DNA of 64,000 nucleotides, taken from the NCBI GenBank assembly GCA_937897325.1, contig CALCOY010000022.1, forward strand, positions 62,001 through 126,000, read 5' to 3'. This DNA comes from an uncultured Shimia sp. (GTDB lineage: Bacteria; Pseudomonadota; Alphaproteobacteria; Rhodobacterales; Rhodobacteraceae). The notes beneath the pieces were generated by a model. It made no database searches. It was given only the letters and a program-made list of their open reading frames with translations, and was not told the DNA's origin. The position numbers and the translations under genes are program-made. Shown here in pieces: positions 53,473 through 63,527 of this stretch. Positions within the stretch are counted from its first letter, which is position 1. Each line of letters opens with the position of its first letter.

Positions 53473-55182
53473 ATGCCCAAATCAATCCGCCGCTCTGACT
53501 ACGCGGCTATGTTCGGTCCAACCAAAGGCGACAAGGTACGACTGGCGGATACGGACCTGATCCTAGAAGTCGAGGACGACCGCACCATTTACGGCGAGGA
53601 GGTGAAGTTCGGGGGCGGCAAGGTCATTCGTGACGGAATGGGACAAAGCCAAGTCACGCGCGCTGGCGGGGCTGTCGACACTGTCATCACGAACGCGCTG
53701 ATCGTCGACTATACGGGGATTGTTAAGGCGGATGTCGGATTGAAAGACGGGCGCATCGTCGGCATCGGTAAGGCTGGCAACCCAGACACACAGCCGGGTG
53801 TCGATATCATCATCGGTCCCGGCACCGAGGCGCTTGCCGGCGAAGGCAAGATCCTAACTGCGGGAGCCTTTGACAGCCACATTCACTTCATATGCCCCCA
53901 ACAGATCGAGGACGCCCTGCATTCCGGTGTGACCACGATGCTGGGCGGTGGTACGGGACCCGCGCACGGGACCTTGGCCACAACCTGCACACCGGGACCT
54001 TGGCATATCGGGCGGATGCTTCAGGCGCTTGATGCTTTCCCGATGAATTTCGGGCTTTCGTGCAAGGGAAACGCGTCCCAGCCCGCTGCTTTGGTCGAGA
54101 TGGTGAATGGCGGCGCCTGCGCCATGAAACTGCATGAGGATTGGGGCACGACGCCCGGCGCCATCGATTGCTGCCTGAGTGTGGCGGATGACATGGACGT
54201 GCAGGTGATGATCCACACCGATACGCTAAATGAGTCAGGTTTTGTGGAGAACACCGTGGCCGCCATGAAAGGGCGAACGATCCACGCTTTCCATACCGAA
54301 GGTGCCGGAGGCGGGCACGCACCAGATATCATCAAAATCTGTGGCGAAGATCACGTGCTGCCATCTTCGACCAACCCAACCCGGCCCTTCACTGTGAACA
54401 CGCTCGAAGAGCATCTGGACATGCTCATGGTCTGCCATCACCTCGACAAATCAATTCCCGAGGATGTGGCCTTTGCCGAAAGCCGAATAAGGCGCGAAAC
54501 CATCGCGGCCGAAGACATACTGCACGATATGGGCGCGTTTTCGATTATCGCCTCGGACAGTCAGGCCATGGGTCGCGTGGGAGAGGTTTTGATCCGCACC
54601 TGGCAGACTGCCGACAAAATGCGTAAGCAGCGCGGTCGTCTGCCGGATGAGACCGGGGAGAACGACAATTTGCGTGTGCGCCGTTACATTGCAAAGTATA
54701 CGATCAATCCAGCCATCGCCCACGGTATGAGCCACGAGATTGGCTCGATAGAGATCGGCAAACGCGCAGATCTATGCCTTTGGAATCCGGCATTCTTTGG
54801 AGTGAAGCCAGAGATGGTTTTGCTGGGTGGCACAATCGCTTGCGCGCAGATGGGTGACCCCAATGCATCAATCCCCACACCGCAACCGGTTTATTCACGA
54901 CCGATGTTCGGAGCGTTTGGACGCAGCGTTGAGCGATCCGCCGTGACTTTCGTGTCGGAGGCCGCGCAAAGCGAAGGAATCGGCGCATCACTCGGCCTGG
55001 CCAAGGACACATTGGCTGTCAAAAATACACGGGCCATAGGCAAACGGGACCTGAAGTTGAACGATGCAACGCCGCAGGTTGAAGTGCATCCGGAAACCTA
55101 TGAGGTACGAGCGGACGGTGAGTTGTTGATCTGCGAACCAGCCGAAGTTCTGCCAATGGCGCAACGCTACTTCATGTTTTAG
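53473..55182 (+). CDS. ureC: Urease subunit alpha (catalytic)
   Basis: The 569-aa nickel subunit. The active site is intact: His136 and His138 ([10 protein letters not shown]), carbamylated Lys219 in MKLHEDWG, His-rich [11 protein letters not shown] near 248, [12 protein letters not shown] near 275, and the mobile flap [16 protein letters not shown] near 320. [20 protein letters not shown] opens the protein as expected. GGAAGGAG precedes ATG 53473. It lies 21 bp after the small protein gene; a DUF1127 ORF follows. Confidence 0.98.
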   Translation: MPKSIRRSDYAAMFGPTKGDKVRLADTDLILEVEDDRTIYGEEVKFGGGKVIRDGMGQSQVTRAGGAVDTVITNALIVDYTGIVKADVGLKDGRIVGIGKAGNPDTQPGVDIIIGPGTEALAGEGKILTAGAFDSHIHFICPQQIEDALHSGVTTMLGGGTGPAHGTLATTCTPGPWHIGRMLQALDAFPMNFGLSCKGNASQPAALVEMVNGGACAMKLHEDWGTTPGAIDCCLSVADDMDVQVMIHTDTLNESGFVENTVAAMKGRTIHAFHTEGAGGGHAPDIIKICGEDHVLPSSTNPTRPFTVNTLEEHLDMLMVCHHLDKSIPEDVAFAESRIRRETIAAEDILHDMGAFSIIASDSQAMGRVGEVLIRTWQTADKMRKQRGRLPDETGENDNLRVRRYIAKYTINPAIAHGMSHEIGSIEIGKRADLCLWNPAFFGVKPEMVLLGGTIACAQMGDPNASIPTPQPVYSRPMFGAFGRSVERSAVTFVSEAAQSEGIGASLGLAKDTLAVKNTRAIGKRDLKLNDATPQVEVHPETYEVRADGELLICEPAEVLPMAQRYFMF

Positions 55183-55312
55183 CAAATGGAGACGTGTGCC
55201 ATGATCCTGCTGCAACCCGGAACTGCACCCATAGGCCTAACTGATGCCGCATTGCAGCATTACCTTTCGACCAACAGGACCAAAACAGTCCAGGTCGTGA
55301 AAGAGGGAACAA

Positions 55313-55474
55313 ATGGCCAAGCTCATTGCGCGGATGTCCAATATTTTTTCCATGGAATCGCCGATGCGCGGCGCCGTTGCAGCGCAACATCTCAGCGACG
55401 CGGAACTGGCGGATCGGGGTATGAAACGCACCGACATTGCCCGCGAAATCATGATCAACGGCAGCTGGGGCTGA
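55313..55474 (+). CDS. DUF1127-type small protein
   Basis: A 53-codon frame, starting MAKLIARMSNIFSME and containing LSDAELADRGMKRTDIAREI, the pattern of DUF1127 proteins (LxDxELADIGLxRxDI). AAGAGGG lies 6 bp upstream. DUF1127 proteins are short Arg-rich proteins of alphaproteobacteria linked to RNA turnover and phosphate/carbon control in Agrobacterium. Here it sits between ureC and ureE in the same direction. The 130 bp between ureC and this ORF show no other gene. Confidence 0.75.
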   Translation: MAKLIARMSNIFSMESPMRGAVAAQHLSDAELADRGMKRTDIAREIMINGSWG

Positions 55475-55490
55475 TCTGCATGGGGTGGTC

Positions 55491-55934
55491 ATGCTGACCG
55501 CTCAGGCCTATCATTCACATGCGCATGGTCAGCCCGCAGACGCGGTGACGCTCAGCTACGAAGACAGGTTCTTGCGCCGCAAGGTTCTTATGCTGGATTC
55601 CGGGGCACCCCTGCTCGTCGACTTGGCACAGACGACATCACTTGATCATGGCGGCGTGTTGGTCCGCAGTGACGGGACAGAAGTACGGATTATCGCCGCG
55701 CCCGAGGATCTCTTTGAAATCAGTGGCGAAGACCTGACACGAATTGCCTGGCACATCGGAAATCGACACACGCCCTGTCAGATTGAAGCGAACCGGCTAC
55801 TGATCCGGCGTGACAAGGTGATGGCGGATATGCTGACCAAGATCGGCGCAACCACCCGCCCGGTCGTGGAGCGCTTTTCGCCGGAAGGCGGCGCTTACGG
55901 ACACGGCCGCACGCATGGTCACAGCCATGACTGA
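55491..55934 (+). CDS. ureE: Urease accessory protein UreE (nickel metallochaperone)
   Basis: A 147-aa protein. The N-terminal peptide-binding half has LSYEDRFLRRKVLMLDSG; the metal-binding half has ARRLTRIAWHIGNRHTPCQIE-like residues around 85-100, and a His-rich tail ends GRTHGHSHD, with another His cluster near the start (YHSHAHG). Both bind Ni. ATG 55491 follows GGGGTGG; GTG 55485 is an alternative. It overlaps ureF by 8 bp. Confidence 0.94.
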   Translation: MLTAQAYHSHAHGQPADAVTLSYEDRFLRRKVLMLDSGAPLLVDLAQTTSLDHGGVLVRSDGTEVRIIAAPEDLFEISGEDLTRIAWHIGNRHTPCQIEANRLLIRRDKVMADMLTKIGATTRPVVERFSPEGGAYGHGRTHGHSHD

Positions 55935-56559
55935 TGCGCTTCTGACCCTGGCCCAATGGCTGTCTCCCGCATTTCCCGTGGGCGCCTTCGCATACTCGCA
56001 CGGATTGGAGCAGGCTATTCACGACGGATCGATCTCCAATTCGCGCGATTTGGAGGCTTGGCTTTCCGACCTCATCGCGCATGGATCGGGGCAAAGCGAC
56101 GCCGTTTTTCTTGCAGCGGCGCATGCTTCAAAGGACCCGCGTCCGATCGACCACATGGCGCGGGCCTTCTGCGCCAGTGCGGAACGGCAGACGGAGACGA
56201 TCCTGCAGGGAACGGCCTTCTGTGAGACAATCGCGCAAGTCTGGCAAATCAAGATGTATGACCTGTGCTATCCAGTGGCGGTCGGTTACGCTGCGGGGCA
56301 GATGAATGTGATCTGTAAGGATACATTGCGCATGTACCTGCATGCTTTCTCCAGCAATCTCTGCTCTGCCGCGATCCGCCTTATCCCGATTGGACAGACG
56401 GATGGGCAGCGCGTTCTGCTGGGTCTAAAACCGATGATTGAAGCGGCTGCGGAAAAAGCGATGAACACGCCTCTGTCATTGGTAGCTTCGGCGAGTTTTG
56501 CATGTGATATTCTAGCAATGCGTCATGAAACCCTTCAGCCCAGGATTTTTCGCACATGA
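55927..56559 (+). CDS. ureF: Urease accessory protein UreF
   Basis: A 210-aa all-helical chaperone component, starting [20 protein letters not shown] and continuing [14 protein letters not shown], both diagnostic for UreF. It bridges UreD and UreG during nickel insertion. ATG 55927 is the second in-frame Met after 55915 and fits the family start. It overlaps ureE by 8 bp and ureG by 4 bp (ATGA). Confidence 0.95.
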   Translation: MTDALLTLAQWLSPAFPVGAFAYSHGLEQAIHDGSISNSRDLEAWLSDLIAHGSGQSDAVFLAAAHASKDPRPIDHMARAFCASAERQTETILQGTAFCETIAQVWQIKMYDLCYPVAVGYAAGQMNVICKDTLRMYLHAFSSNLCSAAIRLIPIGQTDGQRVLLGLKPMIEAAAEKAMNTPLSLVASASFACDILAMRHETLQPRIFRT

Positions 56560-57182
56560 CCCAGATGAACGGACCTTTGCGGATCGGGATCGGTGGTCCG
56601 GTTGGCGCAGGAAAGACAACACTGACCGCGCGATTGGCCGAAGCGTTGAAAGATGCGCATTCGATCGGAGTGATCACCAATGACATTTATACGCAGGAGG
56701 ACGCGGAAGAGTTGATGCGCCGCCAGATCCTCCCCCAAGACCGGATCATCGGGGTTGAGACGGGCGGCTGTCCGCACACTGCGATCCGAGAAGATGCGTC
56801 GATCAACCTCGCCGCAGTGGCGGAGATGCGCAAGCGACATCCTGACGTCGAGGTGATCCTGATCGAAAGCGGAGGCGACAATCTGTCGGCAACATTCAGC
56901 CCGGAACTGGCGGACATCACACTTTACGTGATTGATGTTGCCGCAGGTGAGGAGATCCCGCGCAAAGGGGGACCGGCGATCACGAAGTCAGATCTGCTGA
57001 TCATTAACAAAACCGATCTGGCTCCTTACGTCGGGGCTTCGCTTGAGGTGATGCAGCGTGACGCAAAGCGGATGCGGGTGGAAAGGCCTTTTGTGCTTAC
57101 CGCACTGCGTCTGGGCGAGGGAGTGGAAGAGGTTGTGCAGCAGGTTCGCGCGCTGTCAGGTCTGGGGCTGATCACCGTTTGA
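56556..57182 (+). CDS. ureG: Urease accessory protein UreG (GTPase)
   Basis: A 208-aa SIMIBI GTPase that drives nickel transfer. P-loop [13 protein letters not shown] near residue 10, [11 protein letters not shown] near 40, the nickel-site motif GGCPH near 70 (Cys-Pro-His), and IIESGGDNL-like [19 protein letters not shown] near 105 are present. NKTDLAP is the G4 motif. It overlaps ureF (ATGA) and ends the operon at a strong hairpin. Confidence 0.97.
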   Translation: MTQMNGPLRIGIGGPVGAGKTTLTARLAEALKDAHSIGVITNDIYTQEDAEELMRRQILPQDRIIGVETGGCPHTAIREDASINLAAVAEMRKRHPDVEVILIESGGDNLSATFSPELADITLYVIDVAAGEEIPRKGGPAITKSDLLIINKTDLAPYVGASLEVMQRDAKRMRVERPFVLTALRLGEGVEEVVQQVRALSGLGLITV

Positions 57183-57185
57183 CTG

Positions 57186-57212
57186 CTAAGGCGGGCCATC
57201 GGCCCGCCTTAG
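57186..57212. terminator. Bidirectional hairpin between ureG and the IorB-like gene
   Basis: CTAAGGCGGGCC (57186-57197) and GGCCCGCCTTAG (57201-57212) are perfect 12-bp arms with an ATC loop, between two convergent genes. Confidence 0.8.
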
Positions 57213-57215
57213 CTC

Positions 57216-59459
57216 TCACACGAAATCGATATGCTTGTTCATTGGCATTTCCCGAATCCGCTGGCCGGTTGCGGCAAATATCGCGTTAGACAATGCAGCG
57301 GCCGCAGGAGGCACCATCGGTTCTCCTATCCCACGAATGCGATCCCCGGCGTTCTCAAGGCCGCGCACAATAATCTCGGGCGTTTGCCAGATCCGCATTC
57401 CTTCGAAAGCGTAATAATTGTCCTGTTCGGCCACACCATCCGCATATGTGATTTCGCAATTCATCGCGTGACCAAGCGCCCAGACGACGCCACCTTGGAT
57501 CAGGTTTTCGAAGTTTATCGGATCCACAACTCTACCCACCTCAGCAGCCACCCAGACCTTATCGATACGAATGCCGTCTTCGGTATTTGTGACCTCGATC
57601 ATCTCGGCGACCGGCACACCGAATGACAGGCAGAAGGCCACCCCCCTTCCCTTATTTTCAGCCAGATCCGTCCCCCAGCCCGACATTTCCGCCACAGCTT
57701 CAATCGCCTTTCGAGAAGGGTCATGCGTCATCAGACGCAAGCGCTCTTCAACAGGATCTGCGCCTGCCGCGTGGATCAATTCATCCAGAAACACGTCATG
57801 AAAGAACCCGTTGGTTGAAGCACCGACTGCACGCCAGGACGAGATCGGCGCAAGTTCCGGAGCTGCGTAACCTGTCACGCGATAGTTCGGGATCTGCATC
57901 GGCTGATCCCACGCCCCAGCGACGATCTGCAAGTCCGGACCGGGTGCGGGCAAGCCTTGGCGACCCATCTGAGAGCGAATGACAGATGGCATTGCAATGC
58001 CCAGGTCAAGCGCCTCCACATGTCCGTTTCTTACACTGCCACGCCCCCGGGCCATGGCAATCTGTCGAGGATAGTCGTGGAGCATATCCTCTTCTCGACT
58101 CAAGGTCAGCTTAACCGGCCTACCGGGCATTTGCATCGCGATCTCAGTGGCTTGGCGGACAACATCATCCTCCAGCCGATGTCCAAAGCTGCCGCCCATC
58201 ATCAGCACATGGACATGCACATTATCGAAATCCACACCGGTGATCTTGGCGACATTGGTCTGAACGAAACGCGGGATCTGCGTGCCCGTCCAGATGTCAA
58301 CGCGGTTCTCCTCAACCTTTACGGTTGAACTCACGGGCTCCAGCGGAGCGTGGGCGAGGTACGGCGCGCGGTACTCTGCCTCAACCAGTTCGGCACCGTG
58401 CAATGCGGCTTCGACATCGCCATCATCGCGATTGCGGCTATCGATCTGATCGTCGTTGAAGCTGGCGGAGAGCGCCTCCCAATGCTGCTCCTGCTCCAAC
58501 GGGTAAGGGGCTGCGTCCCAATCGATCTCTATAGCGTTTGCGGCCTGAATGGCGCGCCAGGTGTTGTCAGCCACCACCGCGACACCGCCTGCGATCTGAA
58601 CGATCTTCTTTACCCCACGCATACCTTCTGCAATAGAAGCATCAAAGCCGATCATTGCACCGCCCTGGCGCGGATTCGTACGGACAGTTGCATGAACCAT
58701 GCCGTCCATCTCAAAATCGATACCGTAGAGCTGCGTGCCAGTGGATTTGGCAATCATGTCGAGACGTTTTTGGGACTTTCCGATGATACGCCACGTGGAC
58801 GGATCGCGTAGCGGCACATCCTCGACCAGCGCCGTCTCAGCCGCTTCGACCGCCAGGTCTGCATACGCGATCTGCGTGCCATCGGGCAACAGCACGGCAC
58901 CGCGTTCGGTCTTCAGGTCCGCAACCGCGACACCTGCTCTTGCGGCAGCGGCTGCCTTGAGCGTTTCCCGCGCAACCGCACCAGCAACGCGGAGTTTCAC
59001 ATAACCGTCCGGCACCGTGGTAGAGCCACCGGTGATCTGCAGCCCCATGAACTTCGCCATCGCATCCATGACCCCGCGGGCTGAATTGGCCATGCGACTG
59101 TCATCAGTGGATTGGAACGGCACTGCCTCGCTGGCCAAAGCGGTGTTATAGTATGCCGGGCTTGGTGGACCGGGATCGACATTCACCTGATCAAGCGCGA
59201 CGTCCAGTTCCTCGGCGATCAGCGCGGCCTGCACCGAGTATGCTCCCTGTCCGCTGTCAGCCCGGGGCGTGATCAGTGTGATCCCGTTGGCATCGATCTT
59301 GACGTAGGGCGTCAGCGCAGCCTCACCCTTGGTCAGGTCGTCAAGCAGCGGGTTCTTGGCTGGCTTACGATAAGAGTAGTAGCCGAATGCGACCCCACCG
59401 GCGATTGCGACCGATCCGACCAGAAAGCTGCGGCGGGCAATTTTTCCAAGCTTGCTCAT
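57216..59459 (-). CDS. Molybdenum hydroxylase large subunit (isoquinoline 1-oxidoreductase beta-like)
   Basis: A 747-aa xanthine-dehydrogenase-family molybdopterin subunit that hydroxylates N-heterocycles or oxidises aldehydes. The N-terminus has a Tat-like ARRSFLVG (residues 8-15) and a hydrophobic run, placing it in the periplasm or on the membrane, as IorB. Molybdopterin-binding segments include MMGGSFGHRLEDD near residue 415, and the catalytic Glu lies in GIGEPMVPPAA near 710. It follows the [2Fe-2S] subunit gene by 4 bp on the minus strand. The substrate is inferred only from the family. Confidence 0.88.
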   Translation of the reverse strand: MSKLGKIARRSFLVGSVAIAGGVAFGYYSYRKPAKNPLLDDLTKGEAALTPYVKIDANGITLITPRADSGQGAYSVQAALIAEELDVALDQVNVDPGPPSPAYYNTALASEAVPFQSTDDSRMANSARGVMDAMAKFMGLQITGGSTTVPDGYVKLRVAGAVARETLKAAAAARAGVAVADLKTERGAVLLPDGTQIAYADLAVEAAETALVEDVPLRDPSTWRIIGKSQKRLDMIAKSTGTQLYGIDFEMDGMVHATVRTNPRQGGAMIGFDASIAEGMRGVKKIVQIAGGVAVVADNTWRAIQAANAIEIDWDAAPYPLEQEQHWEALSASFNDDQIDSRNRDDGDVEAALHGAELVEAEYRAPYLAHAPLEPVSSTVKVEENRVDIWTGTQIPRFVQTNVAKITGVDFDNVHVHVLMMGGSFGHRLEDDVVRQATEIAMQMPGRPVKLTLSREEDMLHDYPRQIAMARGRGSVRNGHVEALDLGIAMPSVIRSQMGRQGLPAPGPDLQIVAGAWDQPMQIPNYRVTGYAAPELAPISSWRAVGASTNGFFHDVFLDELIHAAGADPVEERLRLMTHDPSRKAIEAVAEMSGWGTDLAENKGRGVAFCLSFGVPVAEMIEVTNTEDGIRIDKVWVAAEVGRVVDPINFENLIQGGVVWALGHAMNCEITYADGVAEQDNYYAFEGMRIWQTPEIIVRGLENAGDRIRGIGEPMVPPAAAALSNAIFAATGQRIREMPMNKHIDFV

Positions 59460-59463
59460 GTGC

Positions 59464-59922
59464 TTACACCCTGTTCAGTTTCGATGCTGCGGTTTTTACG
59501 GCGGCTCGGATCCGGGGGTAGGTGCCACATCGGCAAAGATTGCCACCCATCACGATATCGATGTCCTCATCCGTGGGCTGAGGCGTTTCTTCAAGGAGCG
59601 AGGCAGCTTGCATCATCTGACCGGATTGGCAATAGCCGCATTGCGCGACCTGATGTTCGATCCACGCCTCCTGAACTGCGTGAAGCGCATCGGGTGCGCC
59701 AAGTCCTTCGATCGTGGTGACGGGTCCGTCTACGTCGGCTACAGCTGTCTGACAGGACCGAACGGCAACGCCCGAGATATGCACGGTGCAGGCCCCGCAT
59801 TGGGCAACGCCGCAACCATACTTGACGCCCTTGATGTCAAGTTCGTCCCGCAGGACCCACAGAAGAGGCATGTCATCTTCAACATCGACCTCGTGATCGG
59901 TTCCGTTCACGTTGAGTTTCAT
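59464..59922 (-). CDS. [2Fe-2S] subunit of the molybdenum hydroxylase (isoquinoline 1-oxidoreductase alpha-like)
   Basis: A 152-aa protein with two [2Fe-2S] clusters. The plant-type cluster cysteines lie in [12 protein letters not shown] near residue 37 and a further Cys near 57. The second cluster uses CGYCQSGQM near 93 and [10 protein letters not shown] near 130. The start at 59922 ([13 protein letters not shown]) fits the family; the extended frame to 59979 does not. It passes electrons from the molybdenum subunit; the acceptor, often a cytochrome, is not encoded nearby. Confidence 0.9.
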   Translation of the reverse strand: MKLNVNGTDHEVDVEDDMPLLWVLRDELDIKGVKYGCGVAQCGACTVHISGVAVRSCQTAVADVDGPVTTIEGLGAPDALHAVQEAWIEHQVAQCGYCQSGQMMQAASLLEETPQPTDEDIDIVMGGNLCRCGTYPRIRAAVKTAASKLNRV

Positions 59923-60022
59923 TGCTGGCTCCGCTTTTGGCTCAAGCGTAATATAGCAAGTCAGCATGCCGTTATGCACCTGCAGATCGCGCCAATTCGC
60001 TTGCGGAGAACGTCACAACGGC

Positions 60023-60143
60023 GGGTTAACGCGACGTTTTTGCGTCACTTCAAATCAAGGGATTAACCCTGAAAGCAAAGCATTTCAGCGATCTGTTTCA
60101 CGTCGGTATAACGTCAGTACTGCGTCGGAGACCCCATCGGCAT
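60023..60143 (+). repeat. Helically phased 11-bp repeat element, copy B
   Basis: In the 290-bp gap between the IorA-like gene and trpS. GGGTTAACGCG (60023-60033) and GGGATTAACCC (60059-60069) precede five 11-bp units at 60089-60143, including ACGTCGGTATA, ACGTCAGTACT and GCGTCGGAGAC. It aligns without gaps to copy A at 7263-7317, with about two thirds of the 55 bases identical, and the first TTAAC motif lies at nearly the same distance (77 and 80 bp). Neither neighbouring gene reads away in the same direction as at copy A. Confidence 0.6.
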
Positions 60144-60188
60144 TTGCGCGGTGAACAAAACATGCGGCCTGCCCAAGGCGACGGTAAG

Positions 60189-60205
60189 GTGGGCGTGTCG
60201 CCCAT
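60189..60205 (-). terminator. Hairpin downstream of trpS
   Basis: TGGGCG and CGCCCA arms (60190-60204) around a TGT loop lie 8 bp beyond the trpS stop. Weaker than the other hairpins but with the same core. Confidence 0.5.
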
Positions 60206-60212
60206 CCCCCTT

Positions 60213-61235
60213 TCAGCGCACCATGCCGACGATCTCGTAGGTCTTGGCGAGGATCGGCGCAGTGATCTCACGCGCCTGCTCTGCCCCGCGGGCCAGTATG
60301 CGGTCTATCTCGGACGGGGCAGCCATCAGGCGTGCCATCTCCTTTGAAATCGGGGAAAGCTTTTCCACAGCAAGATCGACCAAAGCTGGTTTGAACTGGC
60401 CGAATTGCTGCCCGCCGTGATCGCGTAGAACATCTTCTAACGACATCTCGGCGAGGGCCGCGTAGATGTTGACAAGGTTGCGCGCCTCGGGCCGTTCTTC
60501 AAGCCCCCCAGCTTCTGAAGGAAGCGCGTCCGGATCGGTCTTGGCCTTGCGGATCTTCTTGGCAATCGCATCCGCGTCGTCGGTCATGTTGATGCGACTC
60601 GCATCCGAAGGATCCGACTTGGACATCTTCTTTGACCCGTCGCGCAAGGACATCACGCGCGTCGCAACTCCCTCGATCACCGGTTCGGTTAGCGGAAAAA
60701 AATCAACGCCGTAATCATGGTTAAATTTGGTCGCGATGTCGCGTGTCAGCTCAAGATGCTGCTTCTGATCGTCACCCACAGGCACATGCGTGGCATGGTA
60801 GACCAGAATGTCCGCCGCCATCAGCGCGGGATAGGCAAAAAGGCCCAGTGACGCAGCCTCGGCATTCTTGCCAGCCTTGTCTTTCCATTGGGTCATGCGG
60901 CCCATCCAGCCCATGCGGGCCACGCAATTGAAGATCCAGCCAAGCTGGGCATGTTCGGGGACCTGGCTTTGATTGATCAGGATCGACTTTTCGGGATTGA
61001 TGCCCGAAGCGATGAAACCCGCCGCCAGTTCGCGTGTATTGCGGCGCAGCGTTTCGGGATCCAGAAACTTCGCGGTGATCGCATGCAGATCAACCATACA
61101 ATAGACGGTTTCGTAGGTGCCTTCGTTCTGCATGTCGACGAAGCGTTTGATCGCGCCGAGGTAATTGCCCAGCGTGAGCCCGCCAGAAGGCTGGATCCCG
61201 GAAAAGACGCGGGGCGTGAAAGTGGTGTCGGTCAT
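60213..61235 (-). CDS. trpS: Tryptophanyl-tRNA synthetase
   Basis: A 340-aa class I aminoacyl-tRNA synthetase that charges tRNA-Trp. The HIGH-like motif is [13 protein letters not shown] (residues 16-28) and the KMSKS loop is [19 protein letters not shown] near residue 205. [14 protein letters not shown] and [15 protein letters not shown] are also typical. Normal length. Its gene is divergent from the rhomboid-like gene, with 70 bp between them. Confidence 0.97.
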   Translation of the reverse strand: MTDTTFTPRVFSGIQPSGGLTLGNYLGAIKRFVDMQNEGTYETVYCMVDLHAITAKFLDPETLRRNTRELAAGFIASGINPEKSILINQSQVPEHAQLGWIFNCVARMGWMGRMTQWKDKAGKNAEAASLGLFAYPALMAADILVYHATHVPVGDDQKQHLELTRDIATKFNHDYGVDFFPLTEPVIEGVATRVMSLRDGSKKMSKSDPSDASRINMTDDADAIAKKIRKAKTDPDALPSEAGGLEERPEARNLVNIYAALAEMSLEDVLRDHGGQQFGQFKPALVDLAVEKLSPISKEMARLMAAPSEIDRILARGAEQAREITAPILAKTYEIVGMVR

Positions 61236-61305
61236 CGGGGGCCTCTGGGCAAATCTGCCGGGCTGGATTACCCATGGCCCAAAGCCCCGTCAAGGAGTGC
61301 GCGCG

Positions 61306-61989
61306 ATGTCCATGAACCCCAATGCCAGCCCGTTCAACGCTCTGCCCCCGATTGTCTGGGCGCTGTTCTTTCTGATCTTCGGGATCGAATGCATTTTCGG
61401 GTTGGGCGAGCGAGGCCTGCTGGGCGGCCCATCGGCGGTGGGTTGGCGGCTGGCCGCGGTCAATGATTATGGGTTTTCCGGACAGGCCTTTGACTGGATG
61501 GTCGGCAATCTGCGGCTTGATGGCGGCTATCTGGTGCGTCTTCTGACCTATCCCTTTGTCCAGGGCGGCTTCACCCAAGCGTTGTTTGCCAGCGTCATCC
61601 TTCTGGCAATGGGCAAGCTTGTGGGTGAGGTGATGGGTCAGCGCGTTGTGCTGATACTCTTCGTTCTCTGCGGGGTTTTCGGGGCGATTGTGTTTGGACT
61701 ACTGACGGATCAGGCTTGGCTGATCGGGGCTTTTCCCTGCGTTTACGGGCTGATCGGAGCCTATACATTTCTGCTGTGGCAGAACCTCGCAGGGCGGGGC
61801 CTGCAACAACTGGCGGCCTTCCGGCTAATCGGCTTACTGATGGGCATTCAGCTTTTCTTCGGTATGTTCTTCGTGGTGGGCTACACTTGGGTGGCGGAAC
61901 TGGCGGGCTTTGCCTTTGGCTTTCTTTTCTCGCCAATGCTTGTGCGGGGAGGTGTCGCGCGGATGATCAATCTGCTGCGGCGGCGTTAA
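61306..61989 (+). CDS. Rhomboid-family membrane protein lacking catalytic residues (pseudoprotease)
   Basis: A 227-aa protein with about six helices and the rhomboid layout. The catalytic sites are lost: the serine loop, usually GASG, reads GAFPCVYG at 141-148, with Phe143 in place of Ser. The TM6 His region, usually WVAHLGGF, reads WVAELAGF (195-202) with Glu198. The TM2 HxxxN asparagine stretch reads QALFAS (91-96). With Ser, His and Asn all missing it cannot be a serine protease and may bind membrane clients as iRhoms and derlins do. GGAG lies 8 bp before ATG 61306; its TAA overlaps the murJ stop on the other strand. Confidence 0.82.
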   Translation: MSMNPNASPFNALPPIVWALFFLIFGIECIFGLGERGLLGGPSAVGWRLAAVNDYGFSGQAFDWMVGNLRLDGGYLVRLLTYPFVQGGFTQALFASVILLAMGKLVGEVMGQRVVLILFVLCGVFGAIVFGLLTDQAWLIGAFPCVYGLIGAYTFLLWQNLAGRGLQQLAAFRLIGLLMGIQLFFGMFFVVGYTWVAELAGFAFGFLFSPMLVRGGVARMINLLRRR

Positions 61990-63527
61990 CCCCGGCGCAT
62001 GGCCCCACGCAATTCACCCAGACGCAAGCCACCGAACAGGTGAGCAAATCCGAAGAAACTGACAATGCCGATGCCGACAAGCAAGATCAGAGCGGCGTAG
62101 CGGATCAAAGGCAGATCAAGGGCCAGCGTCAGGGTCAGATTGGCTGCCCAAAGGCAGGCCCCCATCAGGATTGAGGCGAAAACGATCCGCCAGAGCCTGC
62201 GCCAGAAACGGCTGTCAAAACGCGCCTCAGGACCCATTTTACGACTGCCAAGGGCCAGAAGGGCAACCATCGCCCAGCCAGCAAGCGTGGTGGCGAGCGC
62301 CGGGGCCATCCAGCCGATCACAGGTGCCAAGCCGAAGGCGATGCCCGCATTGATCACCATTGCCACGAGCGCAAATCGGAACGGGCTGCGCGTGTCGGAT
62401 CGGGCGAAGTAGAGCGGCTGCTGCACCTTCTGCAAAACGAAGGCCGGTAGCCCCAGGCCGTAGATGGCCGTGGCCACAGCAATTGCCGCCACATCGTCGG
62501 GGCCAGTTTCGCCCCGCCCGAACAGAACCGAGACCAGCGGAAGGGGTATGACGATTAAGGCAATGGCGGCAGGGACGGTGAGGGCCAGCGCGATCTCACC
62601 GGCGCGTGAGAACGCCTCGCGTGCGCCGACGGCATCCCCTGCCTTGAGCTTGCGTGACAGATCGGGCAGCAGGACGATTCCGACGGCAATGCCCACGACG
62701 CCGAGGGGCAGTTGATAAAGACGATCAGCAGCAAAAAGCCAGCTAACGGCCCCTTCGAAACGGCTGGCAACAAGCTGGCCCACGACAAGGTTGATCTGCA
62801 TGACACCCGTGGCGAGCGCCGCAGGAATGGCCGTGACCAGCAAAAGCCGCATATCGGGGTTTGGCTTCGGCAGATGCAGCTTTAGTCCGAAGCCCGCCTT
62901 GGCCGCCGCGCTCCAGGTCAAGGTCAGTTGGGCGATGCCAGCAACAGGAACGGTCCAGATCAGCCAGTCGATGATTGAGCCACCAGTGTAGTGCGCAATC
63001 GTCATGGCCAGCACGACAAAGATGTTGAGCAGTACGGGGGCGGCTGCGGCGGCTCCAAAGCGGCCAGTTGCGTTTAGGACACCGGAAAAAAGTGCGGAAA
63101 GTGACATGAAGAAGATGTAGGGAAATACGATGCGCCCATAGCCGACCGTCAGATCAAACCGTGGATCGCCTTCGAAACCCGCGGCTGTTGCCCAGACAAG
63201 GGCTGGCATGAAGATCATCGCAAGGGCGGTCAAGCTGAGCGTTAGAAATGAGAGCCAGGCAAGTGCGTCGGCGCCAAAGCGGACGGGTTCCTCGTCCGCC
63301 TCGAGTTTTTTTGAGAACATCGGCACGAAGGCCGCATTAAAGGCGCCTTCCGCAAAGAAACGGCGAAACATGTTGGGCAGACGGAATGCAGCGACAAAGG
63401 CGTCCATAAGCGGACCGGGTCCGATCAGCGACAGGATCATGATCTCGCGCACAAAACCCAGCACGCGGCTGAGCAACGTCCAGACGCCGACAGTCAGAAA
63501 GCCGGACAAAAGGCGGATCGGTTTCAT
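61986..63527 (-). CDS. murJ: Lipid II flippase MurJ
   Basis: A 513-aa MOP-superfamily flippase with about fourteen helices that moves lipid II across the inner membrane for peptidoglycan synthesis. TLLSRVLGFVREIMI near residue 20, AFRLPNMFRRFFAEGAFNAAF near 50 and VLFGRGE near 340 are MurJ landmarks. The start at 63527 (MKPIRLLSG) fits the family; the frame to 63596 adds a non-membrane tail. It is convergent with the rhomboid-like gene, sharing TTAA at the two stop codons. Confidence 0.95.
   Translation of the reverse strand: MKPIRLLSGFLTVGVWTLLSRVLGFVREIMILSLIGPGPLMDAFVAAFRLPNMFRRFFAEGAFNAAFVPMFSKKLEADEEPVRFGADALAWLSFLTLSLTALAMIFMPALVWATAAGFEGDPRFDLTVGYGRIVFPYIFFMSLSALFSGVLNATGRFGAAAAAPVLLNIFVVLAMTIAHYTGGSIIDWLIWTVPVAGIAQLTLTWSAAAKAGFGLKLHLPKPNPDMRLLLVTAIPAALATGVMQINLVVGQLVASRFEGAVSWLFAADRLYQLPLGVVGIAVGIVLLPDLSRKLKAGDAVGAREAFSRAGEIALALTVPAAIALIVIPLPLVSVLFGRGETGPDDVAAIAVATAIYGLGLPAFVLQKVQQPLYFARSDTRSPFRFALVAMVINAGIAFGLAPVIGWMAPALATTLAGWAMVALLALGSRKMGPEARFDSRFWRRLWRIVFASILMGACLWAANLTLTLALDLPLIRYAALILLVGIGIVSFFGFAHLFGGLRLGELRGAMRRG

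Noticed and set aside
55186-55497. 103-codon frame between ureC and ureE
   Set aside because: It is out of frame with the DUF1127-like ORF that occupies the same bases, and its translation turns into Arg/Gly-rich noise.
61306-61989. Active rhomboid protease
   Set aside because: Fold fits but the Ser, His and Asn residues are all replaced.
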